This document shows positions 31,678-38,888 of a stretch of DNA of 64,000 nucleotides, one piece after another (the first letter of the stretch is position 1; every line of letters begins with the position of its first letter). Location: assembly GCF_020783315.1 (NCBI RefSeq), contig NZ_CP086063.1:1178001-1242000 (forward strand), read 5' to 3'. A program made the position numbers and the translations under genes. Under the pieces are notes generated by a model. The model saw only the letters and a program-made list of their open reading frames with translations, was not told where the DNA came from and did not search any database. The stretch comes from Ferruginibacter lapsinanis (lineage in GTDB: Bacteria > Bacteroidota > Bacteroidia > Chitinophagales > Chitinophagaceae).

Positions 31678-33962
31678 GTAAGTATATTTTATATTTTTTG
31701 CTGATACTGTTTACTGCAAGTAGTTGCAGCGTAAGGAGGCATTTGCCCAAAGATGAACAATTGTATAGAGGCGCAACGATACACGTCAAAAAGGATGAAG
31801 GGGTAAAAAACTCTATTGCTTCACTCAGAAAAAAATTAAAGCCTGCAGTAAGACCCACAGCCAATAAATTTATTCTTGGCCAGCCTTATAAAGTATGGTG
31901 GTGGTATTTTATCGGCAGGCCAAAAAGAGAAAAGGGATTAAAAGCATGGCTTAGAAAAAAATTAGGAGAAGCGCCGGTGCTAAGCAGCAGGGTTAATGCA
32001 ACTGTTACCGCAGAAAATATGACAGCAGCTTTAGAAAACCTGGGTTATTTTCATAGCACAGTACAAGGAGATACAGTGAATAAAAGTTATTTTACAAGAG
32101 CTGTTTATACAGCTTATGTAATGCCGCAATATAAAATAAAGAGTATAGTATGGGTGAGTGATAGCTCAGAATTATTAAGAACATTAGAAACAGCGAATAA
32201 AAATACAGTTTTAAAACCCGGCAAATATTATAGTCTGAAAGATATTGAAGCTGAAAGAAGTAGGTTAGATCTGGAGATAAAAACAAAGGGCTATTATTTT
32301 TTTAATCCGGATTATCTCATGGCCTATGCTGATAGTACTATTGGTAATCATGAAGTGGATCTGTTTTTGAACGTAAAAAAAACAACACCTGCCCTTGCCA
32401 AACATGCTTTTGCTATCAATCGTATTACGATCTTTCCAAACTATACGTTAATACTTCCTCCGCCCGATACCAGTAAGATCGGCACGGTTAATTATGATCG
32501 ATTATTGATACGAGATACGGTTCATAAGTTTAAGCCTTTGTTATTTAAAAGGATGATCACTTACAGACCCGGGGATACCTATAGCAGAAAAGATCAAAAC
32601 ACTTCGTTGAATCGTTTAATAAGTTTGGGCGCTTTTAAATTTGTAAAAAATCGGTTTGAACTTGTAAAGGATACAGGTAGCCTGCATTTGTTAAATGCCT
32701 ATTACTACCTCACTCCGGCAAAAAGTAAATCTCTGCAGGTGGAGATAGATGGGTTTTCAAAAGAGAATAAATATTACGGATCGCTGGCGAGTTTGAATTG
32801 GAAGAACAAAAATGCCTTTCACGGAGCAGAGCAATTGGCCATAAAAGTATATGGTAGCTTTGAAGTGTCAAGGGCCGACTCTTTAAAAAACAGTGGCAAT
32901 TATCGGTTAGGGGCACAGGCGTCGATCGCTTATCCGAGATTTGCACTTCCCTTCTTTACTTTGAAAGAAAGTAATTTATATCCTCCACGTACCAGTTTTT
33001 CATTGGGGTATGAATTATTTATTAAACAAAGTTTTTATACGCAAAATATATTTCGTCTCAAATACGAATTTGCCTGGAAACAAAGCAGCAATAAGGAACA
33101 TACCTTATCACCTATTGCGATCACTTATTTGAATGCTATACATGTAACGGATGCTTTTCGTGCTGCTGCTGCACAGAACCCATCTATTTTATCAAGTGTA
33201 TATTCAGAAGTAATTCTTAGTACACTCTATTCTTTTACATACAATACAATGAACCCAACTGATAAAAATCAGTTTTATTTTACCGGAGGGGCAGATCTTT
33301 CCGGAAATATTACCGGGTTAATAACGGGTGCAAAAAAGGCAAGAGATAAAAAGATATTTAATACACCTTTTGCTCAATATGTAAAGGTAGATGCGGAGGT
33401 TGTTTATAAAAGAATCATAAAAGAGAAACTAAATTGGGTAAATCATTTTCAAATTGGAATTGGTGTACCGTATGATAATTCTGCAATACTTCCTTTTTCT
33501 AAACAATATACTATTGGCGGAGCTAGTTCTATCAGAGGCTTTCCTGCACGTACATTAGGCCCCGGTACCTATTTGCCTGATAAAAATGACATACATTTTT
33601 TTCAAACCATTGGCGGTGATTACAAATTGTTATTGAATAGTGAGATACGTTTTCCTTTATTTGGAAGTTTTGCCGGTGCAGTTTTTGCCGACATAGGAAA
33701 TGTATGGACAAAAGATACGCTGCTGTTTGGCCCGAAGGCACAGCTGACAAAAGATTTTTATAAAGAACTGGCTGTGGCGTCCGGCATAGGTATTCGATTT
33801 GATGCCAATGTGCTTTTAATAAGATTAGACCTGGGTGTTCCACTGCGGAAACCTTTTTTGCCAGATGGCAAACGTTGGGTATTTGATCAGATTTCATTTG
33901 GTGATAAATACTGGAGAAGAAGCAATTTAATATTGAATATAGCCATCGGTTATCCTTTTTAG
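31674..33962 (+). CDS. tamL: TamL-type BamA-family outer-membrane lipoprotein
   Basis: 762 aa. A signal peptide with lipobox ending at Cys18 (LFTASSC) means it is lipid-anchored, as TamL in Bacteroidota but unlike TamA of Proteobacteria. POTRA-like domains (about 120-420) are followed by a BamA-type 16-strand barrel (about 440-762), including the lid-lock region YTIGGASSIRGFPARTLGPG (VRGF/IRGF motif) and the final aromatic strand NLILNIAIGYPF. It works with TamB, encoded just upstream with a 4-bp overlap, in the outer membrane. Confidence 0.92.
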   Translation: MSKYILYFLLILFTASSCSVRRHLPKDEQLYRGATIHVKKDEGVKNSIASLRKKLKPAVRPTANKFILGQPYKVWWWYFIGRPKREKGLKAWLRKKLGEAPVLSSRVNATVTAENMTAALENLGYFHSTVQGDTVNKSYFTRAVYTAYVMPQYKIKSIVWVSDSSELLRTLETANKNTVLKPGKYYSLKDIEAERSRLDLEIKTKGYYFFNPDYLMAYADSTIGNHEVDLFLNVKKTTPALAKHAFAINRITIFPNYTLILPPPDTSKIGTVNYDRLLIRDTVHKFKPLLFKRMITYRPGDTYSRKDQNTSLNRLISLGAFKFVKNRFELVKDTGSLHLLNAYYYLTPAKSKSLQVEIDGFSKENKYYGSLASLNWKNKNAFHGAEQLAIKVYGSFEVSRADSLKNSGNYRLGAQASIAYPRFALPFFTLKESNLYPPRTSFSLGYELFIKQSFYTQNIFRLKYEFAWKQSSNKEHTLSPIAITYLNAIHVTDAFRAAAAQNPSILSSVYSEVILSTLYSFTYNTMNPTDKNQFYFTGGADLSGNITGLITGAKKARDKKIFNTPFAQYVKVDAEVVYKRIIKEKLNWVNHFQIGIGVPYDNSAILPFSKQYTIGGASSIRGFPARTLGPGTYLPDKNDIHFFQTIGGDYKLLLNSEIRFPLFGSFAGAVFADIGNVWTKDTLLFGPKAQLTKDFYKELAVASGIGIRFDANVLLIRLDLGVPLRKPFLPDGKRWVFDQISFGDKYWRRSNLILNIAIGYPF

Positions 33963-33978
33963 TTTTCTTACTCATAAT

Positions 33979-34044
33979 GTGTGAATAATGTAAATCATTT
34001 CAACTATTGTGTAACACTATCGGCAGTAAAATAGACCATCTTTG
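33979..34044 (+). promoter_or_regulatory. Conserved 66-bp promoter, copy d
   Basis: Box 1 GTGTGAATAATGTAA at 33979, box 2 TTGTGTAACACTATC at 34007, ATCTTTG at 34038; spacings 28 and 31. It serves the small membrane protein at 34069 and probably the TSP3/OmpA gene. Confidence 0.8.
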
Positions 34045-34068
34045 AGTTTCACACTTAAACTATTTTTT

Positions 34069-34254
34069 ATGCCTATTCTTACTATTTTGATCGTCTTGAT
34101 TGTTGTCGGGGTCCTTCTTTGGTTGGTAAATACTTATTTGCCGATGGATCGAAAAATTAAAAACATTCTCAATATTGTAGTGGTGATCGTTGTTGTTATA
34201 TGGTTACTTAAAGCCTTTGGTGTTCTGTCTTCTTTAAATAATCTACACACATAA
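34069..34254 (+). CDS. Small two-helix membrane protein (Thivi_2564-like)
   Basis: 61 aa. The ATG at 34069 is chosen; a TTG at 34042 lies inside the promoter box. Two hydrophobic helices (ILTILIVLIVVGVLLWLV and ILNIVVVIVVVIWLLKAF) flank a short polar turn YLPMDRKIKN. This pattern is known from the widespread but uncharacterised Thivi_2564 family of small inner-membrane proteins. Stress control is suggested by the promoter copy directly upstream. Confidence 0.82.
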   Translation: MPILTILIVLIVVGVLLWLVNTYLPMDRKIKNILNIVVVIVVVIWLLKAFGVLSSLNNLHT

Positions 34255-34298
34255 TCATATCCATTAACAATATCAGTAATTCAATAAATTAAAATACA

Positions 34299-35360
34299 AT
34301 GAAACATTTACAAATAATTCAGCTTTTTGCAATAATGCTTTTAGCAAATATTTTTTTACCTGTATACGCACAGGCTCAGGCAACGCCTCCTTCTAAATAT
34401 TCTATGAAAAAAGATGGCGATGGTGATGGCGTGAAAAATAAAAGAGACAAATGTCTTACCACACCTCCGGGTGTTACTGTTGACGGGTATGGTTGCCCGT
34501 TAGATCTTGATAAAGATGGAGTGCCGGATTATTTGGATAAATGTCCGGACTTGCCCGGCTTAGCTGAATTAAATGGTTGCCAGGATAAAGATGCAGATGG
34601 GGTAAGTGATTCTGAAGATGCATGTCCTGATGTGCCTGGTATTGGAAGATTCATGGGTTGTCCGGATAGTGATGGCGATGGTATTGAAGATAAAAAGGAC
34701 AAATGTCCCAATGCAAAAGGGTTAGACAGATTTCAGGGATGTCCTGATACAGACGGCGATGGTGTAGAAGATACCAAAGATAAATGCCCTGATACCAAAT
34801 CGGGTGTTACAGTAGATTTTAAAGGTTGTCCTGCTGATTCAGATATGGATGGAGTATTAGATATTAATGATAAATGTCCGTACACGATTGCCGGAGTAAA
34901 AGTAGATGAAACGGGTTGCCCGGCAGATACAGATGGCGATGGTGTGTTGAATGTTTTTGATAAATGTCCTACAGTAAAAGGAGATGCATCTAATAATGGT
35001 TGTCCTGCAAAAGTTGTTAAACGCATGAATTTTGCCATACGTAAAGTAAACTTTGATTCAAAAAGCGGATCTGTAAAAGCATCATCTTATGCAATGTTAG
35101 ATGAAGTGGTAGCTATTTTGAAAGAGTATCCTGATTACAGTTTGAGAATAGGAGGTCATACAGATTCTTATGAAAAAACCCCGGATGTACTTTCTCAAAG
35201 CAGGGTGGATGCAGTGAAATCATATCTATTGGGTAAGGGTGTGGCTGATAGCAGAATAACAACTTCTATCTATGGTAAAACAAGACCAGTAACTTCTAAT
35301 GCCAACGCTACGTTGAGAGCACAAAACAGAAGAGTTGAACTTGAATTGTATTTGAGATAA
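34299..35360 (+). CDS. OmpA-family protein with thrombospondin type 3 repeats
   Basis: 353 aa. Signal peptide about 1-27. Then six or seven calcium-binding TSP3-type repeats (about 38-235; units of the form DxDGDGVxDxxDKCP) with paired cysteines, and a C-terminal OmpA domain (about 245-353: VNFDSKSGSVKASSYAMLDE, GGHTDSYEKTPDVLSQSRVD). There is no barrel domain, so it is a periplasmic or outer-membrane-associated wall-binding protein. It lies 44 bp after the small membrane gene and is probably cotranscribed from copy d of the conserved promoter. Confidence 0.92.
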   Translation: MKHLQIIQLFAIMLLANIFLPVYAQAQATPPSKYSMKKDGDGDGVKNKRDKCLTTPPGVTVDGYGCPLDLDKDGVPDYLDKCPDLPGLAELNGCQDKDADGVSDSEDACPDVPGIGRFMGCPDSDGDGIEDKKDKCPNAKGLDRFQGCPDTDGDGVEDTKDKCPDTKSGVTVDFKGCPADSDMDGVLDINDKCPYTIAGVKVDETGCPADTDGDGVLNVFDKCPTVKGDASNNGCPAKVVKRMNFAIRKVNFDSKSGSVKASSYAMLDEVVAILKEYPDYSLRIGGHTDSYEKTPDVLSQSRVDAVKSYLLGKGVADSRITTSIYGKTRPVTSNANATLRAQNRRVELELYLR

Positions 35361-35407
35361 TCATCAATTAATAGATGATAATACTCAATTCTTTGAAGAA
35401 ATGAAAA

Positions 35408-35473
35408 GTGTGAAAAATGCAATTATTTTCAGGAACTATGTAACAGTTCCTATCAAAAAAGCACACAACTTTA
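35408..35473 (+). promoter_or_regulatory. Conserved 66-bp promoter, copy g (csbD)
   Basis: Box 1 GTGTGAAAAATGCAA at 35408, box 2 CTATGTAACAGTTCC at 35436, AACTTTA at 35467; spacings 28 and 31. The csbD start codon is at 35508. Confidence 0.75.
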
Positions 35474-35507
35474 TATTGTTAATCATCACCCTTAAAAACT
35501 AAACAAA

Positions 35508-35693
35508 ATGAATACTACAGAAATAAAAGGCACCTGGAATGAGCAGAAGGGTAAGCTTAAACAAAAATTTGCTGAGCTTACAGACAATGATCTGATGTTT
35601 GAAGAAGGAAAGAAAGATGAGATGCTGGGAAAACTTCAGATAAAATTGGGCAAAACAAAAGAAGAGCTGGCAAACCTTATAGCAGGCAGTTAG
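35508..35693 (+). CDS. CsbD-family stress protein
   Basis: 61 aa, full length for the family. It carries the CsbD pattern EIKGTWNEQKGKLKQKFAEL, then GKKDEMLGKLQIKLGKTKEE. CsbD proteins are small, hydrophilic and helical, and belong to general stress regulons in many bacteria (sigma-B dependent in Bacillus). Their biochemical role is not settled. Its presence behind a copy of the conserved promoter is the best hint that this promoter family belongs to a stress response. Confidence 0.93.
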   Translation: MNTTEIKGTWNEQKGKLKQKFAELTDNDLMFEEGKKDEMLGKLQIKLGKTKEELANLIAGS

Positions 35694-35790
35694 AAGTTTA
35701 AATAGTTATTGAGCAAAAAGTGACTATCATTAAGAGTTCTGTTACTTGAACAGATGTAAGGTTAGGTTAGGTTTGTTTTTTTAATTTGTG

Positions 35791-35825
35791 AAAAGGCTGT
35801 TGTTCTCAACGGCCTTTTCCTTTTT
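35791..35825 (+). terminator. Intrinsic terminator after csbD
   Basis: A 12-bp stem AAAAGGCTGTTG (35791-35802) / CAACGGCCTTTT (35807-35818) with loop TTCT and T-rich tail. Confidence 0.85.
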
Positions 35826-35852
35826 AGCTATCCGAATGTTCTATAAGGTAAT

Positions 35853-35918
35853 GTGTGAATGATATAAGATATTCTCATTCTTATGTAACACTTATCATTG
35901 CCAAGTAAGCAACCTTTG
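35853..35918 (+). promoter_or_regulatory. Conserved 66-bp promoter, copy b
   Basis: Box 1 GTGTGAATGATATAA at 35853, box 2 TTATGTAACACTTAT at 35881, ACCTTTG at 35912; spacings 28 and 31. It is the closest to the consensus. The gene starts at 35954. Confidence 0.82.
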
Positions 35919-35953
35919 TGTTGTAATAATTCCGTTACGCTAAAACCGAAAAC

Positions 35954-37171
35954 ATGAAAAATAATTTACTTACTATAGTTGCTTGTATTGTATTATCCTT
36001 TTCACCCAAAATAAATTTCGCACAAGCAAATCCGCTTGGCACAGCACATAGTTTTGCATTGATGACAGCTTCCGGAAATATTGTGAATACCGGAACAACA
36101 ATTGTGACCGGTAATATGGGTACAGATGCCGGCACTATTAGCGGATTTCCTCCGGGGATAGTGTTAGGACAAACACATAATGCAGATGCCACAACAGCAT
36201 TAGCTGCAGCAGATATCGCATTCGCAAACAATTATTTTACCATGACAAACTGCACCAATGCAATAGGTGCCGTTATTGGAAGCAATACCATCCTTACCCC
36301 AGGTGTTTATTGCGTTGGAACATCTGCTCAATTAGATGGAGATCTAATCTTAAATGCAGGGAATAACCCAAATGCAAAATTTATTTTCAAGATCAGCGGT
36401 AATTTTTCAACTGCTAAATACACAAATATTATCCTTATTAACGAGGCTTCTTTAGAGAATGTATCCTGGCAAATGTCGGGCTCTTTCAGTTTAGGCGATA
36501 GTTCAGTTTTTATGGGAACGGTGTTGGCTGGAACCGATATTTATTTGTCGGGAGGTGCATCTCTTTTTGGAAGAGCATTGTCATCTGGAGGGAACATTAT
36601 TTTGGATAGTAATTTTATTACCACGGGGTTGACTCCGTTAGTAATTAAATTGGCTGGTATAAAAGCTGTTAATACAAATTTTCGTAACCAGATAGAGTGG
36701 GCCACTGAAACAGCCGACAAAGGAGATGTATTTGAAATAGAAAGAAGCAGTGATGGAAAAAACTTTGTGCAAATAGATCGACTGATGGCAGAAACACAAA
36801 CGAGCTCATACAGTTTTTGGGATGAACATCCGTTAACCGGCATAAACTATTATCGCCTGAAATTAACAGAAGCGTCAGGTAAATATTCTTATTCGCCTAT
36901 TGTTACGGCCATCCTGAAAGCACCGCTTGAGTTTAGTGTAGTGGCTTATCCTAATCCGGTGATCAATACATTAACAATGATCATTAAAGGAACGATCGGT
37001 AAAAATGCTGTGATCAATATGACTGATATTTCGGGAAGAAAAATTAAGACAATAATGGTAAAGGATAACCGAGTGGAAATAAATATGACCAGTATGACAA
37101 CAGGTGTATATTTTGTAAAGTATCTGGATGAAAACGGAAGTCGTATTGTTAAAATAAATAAACAACGATAG
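35954..37171 (+). CDS. Secreted DUF3494 (ice-binding-like) protein with T9SS sorting domain
   Basis: 405 aa. Signal peptide about 1-24. DUF3494 domain about 26-225 (ISGFPPGIVLGQTHNAD, LTPGVYCVGTSAQLDGDLIL, NVSWQMSGSFSLGDSS). A linker domain follows (IEWATETADKGDVFEIERSS, typical of T9SS cargo). The C-terminal type A sorting domain (about 325-405) shows AYPNPV, ISGRKIKT, MTTGVYFVKY and a basic end. It should be exported by the type IX system and attached to the surface or released. It shares its main domain with the lipoprotein at 13996 but uses a different anchoring route under the same promoter type. Confidence 0.9.
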   Translation: MKNNLLTIVACIVLSFSPKINFAQANPLGTAHSFALMTASGNIVNTGTTIVTGNMGTDAGTISGFPPGIVLGQTHNADATTALAAADIAFANNYFTMTNCTNAIGAVIGSNTILTPGVYCVGTSAQLDGDLILNAGNNPNAKFIFKISGNFSTAKYTNIILINEASLENVSWQMSGSFSLGDSSVFMGTVLAGTDIYLSGGASLFGRALSSGGNIILDSNFITTGLTPLVIKLAGIKAVNTNFRNQIEWATETADKGDVFEIERSSDGKNFVQIDRLMAETQTSSYSFWDEHPLTGINYYRLKLTEASGKYSYSPIVTAILKAPLEFSVVAYPNPVINTLTMIIKGTIGKNAVINMTDISGRKIKTIMVKDNRVEINMTSMTTGVYFVKYLDENGSRIVKINKQR

Positions 37172-37214
37172 AAATATCACCATCGATATATTGGTTCATT
37201 AACGGGAACAAATA

Positions 37215-37255
37215 CAATAATGGGTTTGGGCACTATACGCCTGAACCCATTGTTG
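37215..37255 (+). terminator. Long hairpin after the DUF3494/T9SS gene
   Basis: CAATAATGGGTT (37215-37226) pairs with AACCCATTGTTG (37244-37255), and the stem continues inward with G-U pairs to GGGC/GCCT. No long T run follows, so it may stabilise the 3' end rather than terminate. Confidence 0.6.
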
Positions 37256-37297
37256 TTAAAGGAATAGCAACCGTCTGTATAAGACTGGTCAACTAAT

Positions 37298-37363
37298 GTG
37301 TGAATGATGCAATTATTTTAGTGAATTGCATAACAATTATTCTCCTTAAACGAACCACCTTTA
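37298..37363 (+). promoter_or_regulatory. Conserved 66-bp promoter, copy c
   Basis: Box 1 GTGTGAATGATGCAA at 37298, box 2 TTGCATAACAATTAT at 37326, ACCTTTA at 37357; spacings 28 and 31. The start codon at 37371 is only 7 bp after the last box. Confidence 0.78.
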
Positions 37364-37370
37364 CATCATC

Positions 37371-37886
37371 ATGAAAACATTTATACTAATAGCAATTTTT
37401 TTATTTACCATACAGTGCACCTTTGCACAAGATACGTTGGTGACATACACCAGACCATTCAATGAAAGTTCGTTAAATAAAAATGATTTGTTTGACAAAG
37501 CGCTGTTGTGGTTTACCCGTTCATTTTATAATAGTTACGATGTAATTAAAGTGAATAATAAAGCAGCAGGTATACTTACCGGAAAAGCATTTTTTTATTC
37601 AAGTTATAAAGTGCCGCAAAAGCAAGACAGCACCACAGGTTTTGATTTTACCGATTATAATTTTATCTGGACAATGAAAATAACCGACAATAATGTCAGT
37701 TTCAGTATTTCCAATCTTTGTATCAACGGTGGTATACCGGTAACCTCAGCCATTGAAAGTCCCTTTGTTATTTTAATGCAGTCATCTGAAAGATCAGAGC
37801 AAAACTGGGGCTTGTCTAAATTGTATTTAATGAAGAATTTAGATGCTTTGTTGGGTAAGTTAAATGTGGAATTGGCAACCAGGTAG
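37371..37886 (+). CDS. Secreted DUF4468-like protein
   Basis: 171 aa. Signal peptide about 1-19 (ends CTFAQ). The rest resembles the DUF4468 fold: a first strand and helix (NKNDLFDKALLWFTRSFYNS), DVIKVNNKAAGILTGKAFF, then strands typical of a TBP-like envelope domain. Function unknown; Bacteroidota carry many such periplasmic proteins. The promoter's last box ends 7 bp before the ATG, so the transcript may be leaderless or nearly so. The start is firm because the signal peptide begins there. Confidence 0.75.
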   Translation: MKTFILIAIFLFTIQCTFAQDTLVTYTRPFNESSLNKNDLFDKALLWFTRSFYNSYDVIKVNNKAAGILTGKAFFYSSYKVPQKQDSTTGFDFTDYNFIWTMKITDNNVSFSISNLCINGGIPVTSAIESPFVILMQSSERSEQNWGLSKLYLMKNLDALLGKLNVELATR

Positions 37887-38072
37887 TGATTATAGGGTAG
37901 ATCTTTCTTTTTCAAGACCAAAAGTCTATATAAAGTACAATTATAACATTCCTTTAAATCCCCTCATCCTCTAACAATCTTACCTTTGGGTAACGATTGT
38001 AAACAAATGAAAGCGCTCAAAACAATATCGCCGCCAATTTTTGCGTTATTATTTTCTAAAGATCCAATAACA

Positions 38073-38240
38073 ATGAATACCTACACAAACAACAACCAGC
38101 ACATCAACTCTATGAGTTGCTATGGTAGTGATTTTGATGAGAACATTGCCTACCAGGAGATCAATATCACACAAGAAGAAATTAAAGTTTTAGAAGACCT
38201 GTCTCAGGGATTTGCAAACGCTTCTTTTCCCTTTAAATAA
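38073..38240 (+). CDS. Putative small acidic protein (55 aa)
   Basis: The frame is open from 37986; ATGs at 38010 and 38073 are possible starts, and the latter is used because the residues before it look non-coding. A TACCTTTG element at 37981-37988 could drive it. The C-terminal half (EINITQEEIKVLEDLSQGFA) looks like a soluble amphipathic helix. No family is recognised and it may be spurious. Confidence 0.35.
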   Translation: MNTYTNNNQHINSMSCYGSDFDENIAYQEINITQEEIKVLEDLSQGFANASFPFK

Positions 38241-38250
38241 TACATTTATA

Positions 38251-38407
38251 CGGCATCTATAGGTACTGTCGGGCTATTTGCTTGATAGTTATTCTATAGC
38301 CCAATGGATGCCGGATGGAACGAATACCCCACAGGCCGACGAAGGAGGCCGAGGAGTAGGAGTGACAGCTGGTGCCGCTGTTGACTGTGGTATGTGGACG
38401 ATAGCCC
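38251..38407. ncRNA. Candidate structured RNA region
   Basis: A GC-richer island with nested stems: CGGCATC (38251-38257) / GATGCCG (38307-38313) enclosing GGGCTAT (38271-38277) / ATAGCCC (38296-38302). Next is CCACAG (38329-38334) / CTGTGG (38385-38390) enclosing GGCC/GGCC (38334-38337, 38347-38350) and ACAGC/GCTGT (38365-38369, 38377-38381). A second ATAGCCC at 38401-38407 could compete for GGGCTAT, as in a switch. Strand and family are undetermined; it could be the 3' region of the small minus-strand gene at 38433. Confidence 0.4.
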
Positions 38408-38432
38408 ATTTTACACCACAGGTTCATACCTC

Positions 38433-38606
38433 CTATGCACATCTTCTTCTTCCTAATAATGTTCTGCCATGACGTTGGATGTTCCAAAGTTCAGCGGCAA
38501 TAAAAGTCTTTTTTTGGTTATTAACTGTTGTGTGGTTTTCTACATTTACACTGTTGGTGTTTGCATTTTTTGTAGCTTTTAATAAGCTGATTGTTTGAGT
38601 GTTCAT
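38433..38606 (-). CDS. Small basic protein (57 aa)
   Basis: An open frame of 57 codons starting ATG at 38606: N-terminus MNTQTISLLKATKNANTNSV, C-terminus AAELWNIQRHGRTLLGRRRCA. A near-perfect Bacteroidota promoter lies upstream on the same strand. Short proteins ending in a 'LWNIQR...RRR' motif are, as far as I recall, common in Chitinophagaceae but uncharacterised. The basic tail suggests nucleic-acid or membrane contact. Real expression is supported mainly by the promoter. Confidence 0.55.
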   Translation of the reverse strand: MNTQTISLLKATKNANTNSVNVENHTTVNNQKKTFIAAELWNIQRHGRTLLGRRRCA

Positions 38607-38653
38607 TTTCTTAAGTTTTAGTTGTTTTGAATAGTTTGATTACTTTGATAACA

Positions 38654-38685
38654 CAAAGATAGAAACATTTTAGTACTATGCAAAA
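38654..38685 (-). promoter_or_regulatory. Promoter of the 57-aa gene
   Basis: On the minus strand, TTTTG (38681-38685) is followed after 19 bp by TATCTTTG (38654-38661). This is the textbook TTTG-N19-TAnnTTTG arrangement of Bacteroidota housekeeping promoters. Confidence 0.7.
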
Positions 38686-38888
38686 CAAAGTAGTAAGTTA
38701 TGTTGTAGTAATATTCATTAATTTATACCGATTTAGATATAAAATGATTGAAAATGAATGAATTAGAAAAAGTAAAAAAATAAAAAATTTTTTTTACTGA
38801 TTGTAAGAATGGTAATTATTTGGGATGAATGGTGGGAATTATCTTCCTTTTAGGAGAAAATGGCTAAAAATTGGGGTAAAAAATCTAA

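Noticed and set aside
37923..37988. Possible ninth copy of the conserved promoter, because ACCTTTG occurs at 37982
   Set aside because: At the required distances (31 and 59 bp upstream) the box 1 and box 2 sequences are absent; it is at best an ordinary TAnnTTTG element.
38257..38487. Overlapping open frames on both strands at 38257-38487 and 38278-38472
   Set aside because: Neither shows a signal, family motif or start context; the region folds as a structured RNA candidate and overlaps the more convincing 57-aa frame.
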